NCBI GenBank assembly: GCA_016764715.1
Contig: JAESRJ010000037.1
Span: 1,604 to 8,901, forward strand
Source: Kordiimonadaceae bacterium
GTDB lineage: Bacteria > Pseudomonadota > Alphaproteobacteria > Sphingomonadales > Kordiimonadaceae
Direction: 5' to 3'
Length of the DNA: 7,298 nucleotides
Below the pieces are notes generated by a model that was given only the letters and a program-made list of their open reading frames with translations, did no database searches and was not told the origin of the DNA. Made by a program: the position numbers and the translations under genes. Numbering within the stretch: the stretch's first letter is position 1; every line of letters starts with the position of its first letter. Of this stretch, positions 1 to 5,580 are shown one piece after another.

Positions 1-138
1 TGCGATTTAATTTTTTTAAATCCAACCCGTGAAATCATTGTTATGATAAATGGAGTAGTGCCAAAGCCAAGGTATTCATACAATTCATTACTAACCCGAA
101 GCGGCTCAGTCGGTTCTGACCCTCTTTGTAAAGAATAA
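1..138 (+). other. Doubtful open frame entering from the left edge
   Basis: One plus-strand frame is open from base 1 to a TAA at 136-138, giving 45 residues with no start visible in the window; the other two plus frames stop within the first 30 bases. It could be the C-terminal tail of an upstream gene. However, 45 open codons in fairly AT-rich DNA are not improbable by chance, and I recognise no family in the peptide, which ends in the residues DPLCKE. I list it only so that a reader with the flanking sequence can check it. The rest of 1-227 shows no gene on either strand. Confidence 0.2.
39..47 (+). promoter_or_regulatory. Possible extended -10 element
   Basis: TGTTATGAT fits an extended -10 (TGn followed by TATGAT at 42-47). 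No good -35 box lies 16 to 18 bases upstream. If it is used, the leader to the GTG at 228 would be about 170 bases long. This is a weak candidate only. Confidence 0.2.
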
Positions 139-148
139 GTTGTTTGGG

Positions 149-178
149 CTGGCATTCAGGTGTTCCTTTTTATACAAT
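149..178 (+). promoter_or_regulatory. Candidate sigma70 promoter for the 217-residue gene
   Basis: CTGGCA (149-154, four of six matches to the -35 consensus) is followed after 18 bases by TACAAT (173-178, five of six matches to the -10 consensus). Transcription would start near 185 and give a leader of about 40 bases to the GTG start at 228. The boxes are imperfect and no operator is evident, so this is a candidate from spacing and consensus alone. Confidence 0.35.
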
Positions 179-227
179 TTAACACGGATCGTTTAACAGA
201 CGCAAGCTAGTCAACAGGGAGTGCTAA

Positions 228-881
228 GTGCCAAACAAAATATCTATTCATAAAGAAGGAACGGCTCTCGTAGGTGCCGATCTCCACAATCTTCTAGCAG
301 TAAGTGGTTTAAGCGTAAATGCCCTGAAGTATTTTTTAGGCAAGCCCGCGAATAATGTTGATTTTCTCAGTGAAAACAAAAAGTTCCCTATAGAATCTAT
401 TGTTTTTTCGGCTCTAATTAGATTTCTATTCTCCAATCTTCAAGAGTTCTCAAGCGATGTTGCGGAACTGGTACCTGATGTGACCCCGCAGCAAGTACGG
501 CATGCGATTGATAGTTTCCTACCAAACCAACAGAGCCCTTACGATAAACCGCTTTCGCACCTGCAGTTTGCGGGCTTATTTGGCTGCGCCCGGACCTGGG
601 CTCACAGACAAGGTGAAACAGACACTCATGACCGATTGCGCGGCGTTCCAGAAACCATGTTGCGCGCGTCTACAGTTCTTATGCACGGGCTGCAGAGAAA
701 GGGCGTAGTAGCGCTTAAAGAGTGGTATGCCATTATGGCTAGTGAAGCAAAAATAAGGAACCAGCCGGACGCAATGGCCTCAGGGTGGGTTGCTGGTATC
801 AATAAAGAATGGCACGCAGATAGACGCGCCGCCTTATTAAGTGCTCCTAAAAAGAAGAGCTTTACAGTGATTACCGATTAG
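228..881 (+). CDS. Unrecognised 217-residue protein, possible DNA-binding regulator
   Basis: I do not recognise this protein. It starts at a GTG preceded by a good Shine-Dalgarno sequence, AGGGAG at 216-221 with 6 bases of spacing, and ends at TAG 879-881. It has no signal peptide or clear membrane segment and looks cytoplasmic, with a basic C-terminus (PKKK near residues 207-210). Residues 110-130 contain FAGLFGCARTWAHRQGE (114-130), which resembles the helix-turn-helix of regulators that read 'FA-x-LFG-x(5)-A-x-R-x-x-GE', but the similarity is short and not decisive. A second possible helical pair lies around residues 84-97. The gene has its own promoter candidate and is followed by a strong terminator, so it is a separate transcription unit from the secretion operon. 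By position, upstream of a transfer operon with a large operator, it could be that operon's regulator; this is inference. An accessory or entry-exclusion role is equally open. Confidence 0.75.
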   Translation: MPNKISIHKEGTALVGADLHNLLAVSGLSVNALKYFLGKPANNVDFLSENKKFPIESIVFSALIRFLFSNLQEFSSDVAELVPDVTPQQVRHAIDSFLPNQQSPYDKPLSHLQFAGLFGCARTWAHRQGETDTHDRLRGVPETMLRASTVLMHGLQRKGVVALKEWYAIMASEAKIRNQPDAMASGWVAGINKEWHADRRAALLSAPKKKSFTVITD

Positions 882-898
882 GAGGCTATATTGCCTCC
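881..898 (+). repeat. Perfect 6-bp inverted repeat at the stop codon
   Basis: GGAGGC (881-886) and GCCTCC (893-898) form a perfect stem with a 6-base loop, TATATT. The left arm begins on the last base of the TAG stop. No T-run follows, so it is not an intrinsic terminator by itself. It may protect the 3' end of the mRNA, or be an unrelated protein-binding site. Confidence 0.5.
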
Positions 899-926
899 AC
901 ACTAAGTTTCATAAATTCGACCGTAT

Positions 927-956
927 AAGGGCAGGTTTTTACCTGCCCTTTATTTT
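927..956 (+). terminator. Intrinsic terminator after the 217-residue gene
   Basis: AAGGGCAGGT (927-936) pairs perfectly with ACCTGCCCTT (941-950) across a TTTT loop, and the stem runs into TTTATTTT. It is a strong rho-independent terminator 45 bases after the stop at 881. The A residues at the left foot give little T-run on the opposite strand, so it acts mainly on plus-strand transcription. It separates this gene from the secretion operon. Confidence 0.85.
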
Positions 957-1057
957 AGGTTACGCCAGCCCCTCTTGGTCAGTGGCGGCTAAATACCATC
1001 CCGCAAGTCCAGCCCTCCGTCCGCGTGTTTGATTAATGCTCGTCCCAATGAATTGGT
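957..1057. other. Unassigned stretch between two terminators
   Basis: About 100 bases without a credible coding frame. Local structure is modest: CGCCA (963-967) can pair with TGGCG (983-987), CCCGC (1000-1004) with GCGGG (1059-1063), and CCAATGAATTGG (1045-1056) is a small palindrome. GTGGCGG occurs twice (982-988 and 1056-1062), so the first copy could compete for the right arm of the downstream terminator stem. This would suit a small RNA or an attenuator-type leader, but I see no convincing promoter and no known RNA family. Confidence 0.3.
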
Positions 1058-1082
1058 GGCGGGCAATTAACCGCCTTTTTTT
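1058..1082 (+). terminator. Second intrinsic terminator, just upstream of the operon promoter
   Basis: GGCGG (1058-1062) pairs with CCGCC (1071-1075) over an 8-base loop and is followed by seven T residues (1076-1082). The stem is short but GC-only and the T-run is good. Either it backs up the terminator at 927-956 and insulates the operon from upstream transcription, or it ends a small transcript that starts in the unassigned stretch before it. Confidence 0.7.
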
Positions 1083-1092
1083 AACTCTCCAC

Positions 1093-1121
1093 TTGAACTG
1101 TTTCAGAAAAACCCTTATAAT
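1093..1121 (+). promoter_or_regulatory. Sigma70-type promoter of the secretion operon
   Basis: TTGAAC (1093-1098) and a consensus TATAAT (1116-1121) are separated by the optimal 17 bases. Transcription should begin near 1128, giving a leader of about 30 bases to the ATG at 1158. The -35 box sits only 10 bases after the T-run of the preceding terminator. The -10 box lies inside the left arm of the large palindrome at 1114-1155, so a protein bound there would block RNA polymerase. Confidence 0.75.
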
Positions 1122-1155
1122 GTCCTTATTATACGTATAAACAGGACATTATAAG
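1114..1155. promoter_or_regulatory. 42-base near-perfect palindrome, probable operator
   Basis: CTTATAATGTCCT (1114-1126) and AGGACATTATAAG (1143-1155) are perfect 13-base inverted copies. Between them, and on the same centre (1134/1135), lies the perfect 12-base palindrome TTATACGTATAA (1129-1140). Of 21 symmetric base pairs only two fail (1127/1142 and 1128/1141). The element covers the -10 box, the predicted start of transcription and AGGA (1143-1146), the only Shine-Dalgarno candidate for the gene at 1158, and ends 2 bases before its ATG. The simplest reading is an operator for a dimeric or tetrameric repressor. In transcripts that read through from upstream, the whole element would fold and hide the ribosome binding site; transcripts from the local promoter would lack the left arm. 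Confidence 0.75.
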
Positions 1156-1157
1156 AC

Positions 1158-1781
1158 ATGGAAAGCCGCGAAGAACTGTTTCTATCTACGCCAGAGGCGC
1201 AAAGATTGTGGATGCGGAGGTTGACGATTGGCTTCCTTTTTGCCGGTCCTGCTTTTCTCATCATGGCGGCCACTAATGTGTACAGTGTGGTCACCGCGCC
1301 AGACGCTGAGGTCGTTGCAATTGATAGTTCTCTGCGTATACGTCAGTTGGTTACGACCAGCGAGTACCAGCCAAGTGAAAAGGAAATTCTCAGCTGGATG
1401 ATCCGCTGCGTAATGGACGCTACAAGCTTCAGCTTTGATAAGTATGAAAGAGAAAAAGAGACCGCCCGGGCCTGCTTCACCGAAACTGCATGGGTCGAGT
1501 ATTTTGATAAGCTAAAAAATGCGGGTGGCTGGGAACAAATTACAGGGGGCCGCACAAATGTTAGCGGTGCTCCTGCTGGGTATCCCCAGTATCAGGGTAG
1601 TGTGATAGTTGACGGCAAGAATGGCCGACAATACTTGTTACCGTTCATACGCACTTGGGAAAATCAAAGTGGGCGTCGTAACCAAAACCATATAGCCCGC
1701 ATAGTAATAGTGCCAGTTTCCCCCAGCGAGGCAGCATCAGGGTACAAGGTTGTGCATCTCAGCTTGGGATCTGCGCAATGA
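1158..1781 (+). CDS. dotI/icmL: DotI/IcmL (TraM)-family type IVB secretion protein
   Basis: Inner-membrane, VirB8-like component of the Dot/Icm or I-type conjugation machine. At 207 residues it is close to the usual length of about 210. A short cytoplasmic N-terminus is followed by one membrane segment (about residues 22-44) and a periplasmic domain. The family pattern is visible in ILSWMIRCVMDATSFSFDKY, followed by an FTETAWVEYFDKL segment like the 'YFTPEGWKAFLDAL' region of Legionella DotI. The ATG at 1158 has AGGA at 1143-1146, 11 bases away and inside the operator palindrome. It is the first gene of the operon and overlaps the next by ATGA (1778-1781). In IncI plasmids and Legionella the neighbouring order is the same, which supports the call. 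A TraM name is equally valid. Confidence 0.9.
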   Translation: MESREELFLSTPEAQRLWMRRLTIGFLFAGPAFLIMAATNVYSVVTAPDAEVVAIDSSLRIRQLVTTSEYQPSEKEILSWMIRCVMDATSFSFDKYEREKETARACFTETAWVEYFDKLKNAGGWEQITGGRTNVSGAPAGYPQYQGSVIVDGKNGRQYLLPFIRTWENQSGRRNQNHIARIVIVPVSPSEAASGYKVVHLSLGSAQ

Positions 1782-2656
1782 TTACCGTGCGCCCAAATCT
1801 CTGTGCATTAGCACTATTTGGATTGATCATCCTATCTGAAGGGGCTGCGGCTCAGGATAAAGGCGCGGTTAAAGACCCCGTTGTTGAAGGCCTCTTGGAA
1901 CAAATTGGGATTTTGAGTGAAGAGCAAATCCTTAAATTCTTCCGCCGAGTAGATGCGCAAGAGCGTACCAGCTCATTTTTGAGTTCGGGAAGTGCTAGCG
2001 GCTCACCCAGAATAGTGGAAATTGATTTTCTTAAGAAGGCAGGGGCTACAGCAATAAAAATCGCTGCAAATCGAATTACATCGATTGAAGTTGTGGATCA
2101 AAATGGCCGCCCTTGGCCAGTCAAGACGTTTCTACCAGCCCCAGAAGGGGCACTAGAGGTAAAGCTTCTGGGCAGTGAAAACAGTATTGTGGCCGTGTCT
2201 CCGCTTACCCGCCACGTTCGAGGGAACGCCCTAATGTTCCTCGACGGCATTACAGCTCCTATTAATCTCACTTTCGAAACCAACCCTTTAGTGTTTGATG
2301 AGCCTCTGACTATCAAGATACGTGCATCAGTTCCAACTGCAGGCGCACTTTCTCCGGATAGAACAGCTCAGGCCGGCACTGAAGGGTACAGTGTAGCTGA
2401 ACTAGATTATAGGCGCTTCATCGAAGGTGTAATTCCGGAGGCTGCCACCTCATTAAAAGTTGAAGCATCTTTCGATGCCCTCGCTTGGTCATACAACGGC
2501 TTGTTAGTGATTAAGACAGAAGGCCAACTTTTATGGCCTGGCCAGCGTTACAAATATTCAAAAGGCAGTATCAATCTATTTGTTGTTGATCCAATTGAAA
2601 GTCTCGAATTTTCCATAAACGGCGAAGATAAAGCACTTCAAGTGGAGTACCCGTGA
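1778..2656 (+). CDS. dotH/icmK: DotH/IcmK (TraN)-family core-complex protein
   Basis: Outer-membrane core component of type IVB systems, functionally comparable to VirB9. The 292-residue protein begins with a signal peptide (hydrophobic residues 8-20, likely cleavage after the AAA at 23-25, before QDK), so it is exported. The next region (about 34-65) is the helical segment seen at the start of mature DotH. Then comes the family's beta-rich part, with the recognisable stretch ITSIEVVDQNGRPWPVKTF, comparable to the 'FxDxTGxPWPI' motif. The C-terminal domain (about 235-292) ends with the typical short strand pairs. It is somewhat shorter than Legionella IcmK (about 360). The ATG overlaps the preceding stop as ATGA, with GGGA at 1766-1769 as ribosome site, so translation is probably coupled. 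It is expected to assemble with DotG, the next gene. Confidence 0.88.
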   Translation: MITVRPNLCALALFGLIILSEGAAAQDKGAVKDPVVEGLLEQIGILSEEQILKFFRRVDAQERTSSFLSSGSASGSPRIVEIDFLKKAGATAIKIAANRITSIEVVDQNGRPWPVKTFLPAPEGALEVKLLGSENSIVAVSPLTRHVRGNALMFLDGITAPINLTFETNPLVFDEPLTIKIRASVPTAGALSPDRTAQAGTEGYSVAELDYRRFIEGVIPEAATSLKVEASFDALAWSYNGLLVIKTEGQLLWPGQRYKYSKGSINLFVVDPIESLEFSINGEDKALQVEYP

Positions 2657-2657
2657 C

Positions 2658-3824
2658 ATGAACTTCGAAGAAAATGAATGGAAAAGTAGCAAACCCCAAC
2701 TCAACAAAAAAAAGGCCATCACGTACATCTTGGTATTTGTTGTGCTGCCCGTTGGGGTGATTTGGACAGCCTTCTTTTCAGGTACTGAGGAACAGAGCGG
2801 ATCTCCATTCCCAACAACTATTGATCCGCCACCAAGATTTGCCACGGAAGGTGTAAATACAGCCAATAAACCCACACCCCAATTTCGGTCTTCAACGAAG
2901 AATTACAACGAAGAAAGCGAACGCCGAGCCCTAAAACAGGGAACAGTTGTTGTTACTAGTCCAATACCGGTTCTTGCAGAGCTGGTGACATCAAACTCAT
3001 CGGTATCACCGCTCGGTCCAAGAATAGAGGCTCCGCCTCCAATTGAACTTGGTACTAGATCGTTGAAGCAACCAACACTCCTGGGTCCCAACTTTGACAA
3101 ACAGGTTTTAAATGCCGCTGCCTTGTTAAAATCATGGAAGTTGCCCGGCATGGAAGATCCGAAGCTTATTCCTTTCAACGTAGATGTGCCTTCAAAAACG
3201 CCAACTTCACCAACCGCACTCGCGTCCATAAGGAGCAAAAACAGCAGTGTAACGCCAGCAGCTAAACCTATCATTCAGGCCGGTGAATTCATTTATGCGG
3301 AGGCACAATCTGCAGCTAATTCTGAGGTTCCCGCCGCGATAAGATTTGATCTAATAGGGCATCCTCTCGGCGAGGCATGGGTTATTGCAGATTACCAACG
3401 GCGGGGAGAATATTTAGACATTAAGGCACGCCTTCTAGTGATCAAGGGTAGACCTGCAATCCCAATAAACGCGGTTATTGTAGGCAGTAATGGTAGCCCT
3501 GCTGTGCGAGACAGCATCAACCGCCAGCTGTTCAAGAAGTACGGGTTGCTGTTTGTCGCAAGTTTCATACAGGGATTTGGAGCAGCGGCCTCGGTTGCGA
3601 ACCAGAGCATAACTGTGAGCGGGGCAAATTCCACAACAATTGAAACCCAGCCTCTGTCGGTAGGCAACCAAGCAATTGCCGGCGCGGGTGCTGCTGCCGG
3701 GGCGATTGCCGACGACCTAGCTAAAACGGTTGGGGATGTACAGCCGATCGTCAAACTGAACATCAATTCGCCGGTGTCGCTGTTTTTTCTAGAGGATGTA
3801 TTCATTGAAAGGATCGCCCCGTGA
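2658..3824 (+). CDS. dotG/icmE: DotG/IcmE (TraO)-family VirB10-like channel protein
   Basis: Spans from the inner membrane to the outer-membrane core and, by family knowledge, forms the central channel. The protein has 388 residues: a short cytoplasmic tail, one membrane segment (about 19-40), a long Pro/Ser/Thr-rich periplasmic linker (45-205), then the conserved VirB10-like domain (about 206-388). That domain starts with AGEFIYAEAQSAANSEVP, very like Legionella DotG. It contains two helices (about 290-315 and 338-358) separated by a polar loop, the arrangement that makes the outer-membrane antenna in VirB10. The ATG follows the previous stop by one base, with GGAG at 2644-2647. It lacks the long pentapeptide-type repeat region that makes Legionella DotG about 1050 residues and is instead close to the length of plasmid TraO proteins. 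Confidence 0.92.
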   Translation: MNFEENEWKSSKPQLNKKKAITYILVFVVLPVGVIWTAFFSGTEEQSGSPFPTTIDPPPRFATEGVNTANKPTPQFRSSTKNYNEESERRALKQGTVVVTSPIPVLAELVTSNSSVSPLGPRIEAPPPIELGTRSLKQPTLLGPNFDKQVLNAAALLKSWKLPGMEDPKLIPFNVDVPSKTPTSPTALASIRSKNSSVTPAAKPIIQAGEFIYAEAQSAANSEVPAAIRFDLIGHPLGEAWVIADYQRRGEYLDIKARLLVIKGRPAIPINAVIVGSNGSPAVRDSINRQLFKKYGLLFVASFIQGFGAAASVANQSITVSGANSTTIETQPLSVGNQAIAGAGAAAGAIADDLAKTVGDVQPIVKLNINSPVSLFFLEDVFIERIAP

Positions 3825-4672
3825 ACGAGCCTAAGAAATACGAAATGGGGCGGTCTGACCCCACCGTTACCGAAATGGGAGATTATAGGCCTCATGACGA
3901 GAACGTTGTAAATGAGGATGAAACGGGGGTTGATAAGGCCAAGCTATTTAAACTCATTGGGGGTGTGATCGGCTTTTTCATTCTCCTTTTGGGTGGCGCC
4001 TTTTTCCTTGCACAGTCGCAAGCTTCCACGGGCCCTAAGTCTAGCCAGCTCTCGCTCATTGCGACAGCCTCCAAAGGCAACAGCCCACAACTTTCAAAAT
4101 TTTCCCCTACCGACGCTGTACCTTCGCTAAATGAGTTGGACATCCCTGGAGTGGCCAACTTCCCGGCCGCGACTGCCCAACCTAGCCTACAAATTACCCG
4201 TTCCGCTGAAGCGCAACCTTCTGCTGTCCCGGAGGTCTCAGTCGCCGCCTTAGAGCGTTTGATTGAGCAACTGCAAACAACCGTTTCAGACCTCGGGATT
4301 GAAGTACAACGGCTTTCTTTGGCTAACAAGAAAGCCGCAACAAACAATGATGAAATGCGAACAGGCCTCACACGGCTCAGCACTTCAGTGAACAAAGTGA
4401 CTGCTATCCAGGATTCTGTGAAGCAAGACATTAAACGGCAACAGGTTGCTGAAGAACAGGCCCGTCAATCTGGTGCTGCCAACCACGGATATACCATCCG
4501 AGGAGTGACGCCCTCAGTAGTTTTCATAGGGAAAACTGATGACCCCGCGTTTCTTAAGAAAATTTCAGTTGGGTCCGAGGTACCAGGTCTGGGTGTTGTT
4601 ACTGCAATCAAGCGGGATGCCGCGTCAAGGCAGGTCACAGTTATGACGACCCTTGGAAAGATTGAGAGTTAA
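3821..4672 (+). CDS. dotF/icmG: DotF/IcmG (TraP)-like inner-membrane coiled-coil protein
   Basis: Bitopic inner-membrane protein that in the family helps connect the inner membrane to the core complex. It has 283 residues (Legionella IcmG about 270): an acidic, disordered cytoplasmic N-terminus (1-38), one membrane segment (about 42-64), a Pro/Ser/Ala-rich linker, a heptad-type coiled coil (about 139-216) and a small C-terminal domain (about 222-283). The segment KKISVGSEVPGLGVVTAI in that domain resembles the family's 'V-x-x-G-x-x-x-PGYG-x-V-x-x-I' motif. I chose the GTG at 3821 because AAAGGA (3808-3813) sits 7 bases before it and it overlaps the dotG stop as GTGA; the first in-frame ATG at 3845 has no such site. 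The assignment rests on position, topology and the C-terminal motif; sequence identity to known members is likely low. Confidence 0.75.
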   Translation: MNEPKKYEMGRSDPTVTEMGDYRPHDENVVNEDETGVDKAKLFKLIGGVIGFFILLLGGAFFLAQSQASTGPKSSQLSLIATASKGNSPQLSKFSPTDAVPSLNELDIPGVANFPAATAQPSLQITRSAEAQPSAVPEVSVAALERLIEQLQTTVSDLGIEVQRLSLANKKAATNNDEMRTGLTRLSTSVNKVTAIQDSVKQDIKRQQVAEEQARQSGAANHGYTIRGVTPSVVFIGKTDDPAFLKKISVGSEVPGLGVVTAIKRDAASRQVTVMTTLGKIES

Positions 4673-4673
4673 A

Positions 4674-5234
4674 ATGCCAGAGACTTTTATCAGTGACGAC
4701 TATCTAGTGGAGCTCGCAAGTCGCTCTTTGATCCCTATGGCCAACTTAGTGATTGGCCTGCTGTACGGACTTGGAAGTCTGATTTTTATTTTCATCGGTA
4801 TTTGGAGCTTCAACCGCCTCGCTGCGGGAAACAGATCTTTGCAGCCAAACGAACGCTCCAAATACTTATGGGGTGGTGTCATGGCTCTAATCGTATCTGG
4901 GATATTGTTTTCGGGTCTTACTGCCGTTGACATTGCCGCCCGGTCAATAACATCGCAAAGCGCCCGCGCACTCTCCACCAGCGGAGATAATTTTACAGGT
5001 TTAGCCACTAACTCAAACATCGGCTTTATATGGGGAACCCTATACCTCCTCGGCATTTATCTGATCTTTACGGCCGCCGTTTCCATGTATTCCACCACCC
5101 AAAACGCCAAGACGCCGAAGATGAGAATTGTAGTGTTGTTTGCTGTTGGTGGCAGCCTCGTACAAGCGGAAGAAATGAGCCAAATTTTTCAAAATACAGT
5201 CAAAGCCAAGACAGTCATAAACTCTAACACCTAA
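4674..5234 (+). CDS. dotE/icmC: DotE/IcmC (TraQ)-like polytopic membrane protein
   Basis: Small inner-membrane protein of the Dot/Icm system with no known catalytic role. I start it at ATG 4674, one base after the dotF stop, with GAGAG at 4664-4668; the open frame extends up to a TTG at 4653, but that start would overlap dotF by 20 bases and has no better ribosome site. The resulting 186 residues match the usual length of about 190. Hydrophobic segments lie at about 22-44, 66-85, 116-138 and 150-165, four in all, as in IcmC. The loop after the second segment is polar and Ser/Thr-rich. Family motifs are poorly conserved, so the call depends mainly on topology, size and place between DotF and DotP homologues. 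Confidence 0.7.
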   Translation: MPETFISDDYLVELASRSLIPMANLVIGLLYGLGSLIFIFIGIWSFNRLAAGNRSLQPNERSKYLWGGVMALIVSGILFSGLTAVDIAARSITSQSARALSTSGDNFTGLATNSNIGFIWGTLYLLGIYLIFTAAVSMYSTTQNAKTPKMRIVVLFAVGGSLVQAEEMSQIFQNTVKAKTVINSNT

Positions 5235-5250
5235 TTGAGAGGACAAAATA

Positions 5251-5577
5251 ATGAAACGATCTATGAGATGCGCCTTCGCGGCAGGAGCTGCCCTTCTGGC
5301 ATTCGAAAAGTCTATTTTAGCCCAGAACCAAGACATAGGGGATGTCGCTGACAGGCTTAACGGATTTGGTTCGAATTTTTCAACACTGCTCATCACCTTG
5401 GCCGGTGTTGCTGGTTTGGGATTCATGATAGCCGGAATTCTGATGCTTGTTAAAAAGGAACATGGCCCGCAAAACAGCGGCGGAAAGCTTGCGGGCTTCG
5501 TAATGTTGCTTGGGGGTGGTGCCCTCTTTGGCATTGTTGCCATTCGTGCAATTTTTTCCTCCTCAATCACGGGCTAA
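5251..5577 (+). CDS. dotP/icmD: DotP/IcmD (TraR)-like small membrane protein
   Basis: 108-residue membrane protein, a little shorter than IcmD (about 130). It has an N-terminal signal-like hydrophobic stretch (residues 8-24, possible cleavage after the LA of ILAQN) and two further membrane segments (about 45-67 and 80-102). These are joined by a short polar loop KKEHGPQNSGGK, which matches the 'K-x-H-x-x-P-x-Q' loop typical of IcmD. The overall plan resembles VirB2-like pilin precursors, but in type IVB systems the role is not established. It has the best ribosome site of the operon, GAGAGGA at 5237-5243 with 7 bases of spacing, and the longest gap to its upstream neighbour (16 bases). This suggests higher translation than the flanking genes, which is inference. 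Confidence 0.75.
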   Translation: MKRSMRCAFAAGAALLAFEKSILAQNQDIGDVADRLNGFGSNFSTLLITLAGVAGLGFMIAGILMLVKKEHGPQNSGGKLAGFVMLLGGGALFGIVAIRAIFSSSITG

Positions 5578-5580
5578 ATC

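Noticed and set aside
41..49. TTATGATAA as a second copy of the operator centre
   Set aside because: It shares only the TTAT and ATAA ends with the 1129-1140 palindrome, is shorter and has no outer arms; such short AT-rich symmetry is common.
957..1057. tRNA gene or attachment-site fragment between the terminators
   Set aside because: No T-arm consensus, acceptor stem or CCA end could be found, and no matching direct repeat was seen elsewhere in the window.
1148..1176. Divergent minus-strand promoter using the mirrored TATAAT in the palindrome
   Set aside because: The base run at the -35 position with 17-base spacing reads GTTCTT, a very poor match, and no minus-strand gene lies to the left.
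3392..3895. Minus-strand open frame of 167 codons
   Set aside because: It lies opposite the DotG C-terminal domain, which is a clear family match; it has no recognisable product and is a shadow frame.
3892..4431. Minus-strand open frame of 179 codons
   Set aside because: It mirrors the DotF coding frame and its sequence is low in information; no ribosome site or family was seen.
4653..4673. Longer DotE-like protein starting at TTG 4653
   Set aside because: It would overlap the DotF gene by 20 bases with a rare start codon; ATG 4674 lies one base after the DotF stop with a nearby GAGAG and gives the usual family length.
5040..5570. Minus-strand open frame of 176 codons
   Set aside because: It spans opposite two genes, DotE and DotP, that have coherent membrane topology, correct spacing and ribosome sites.
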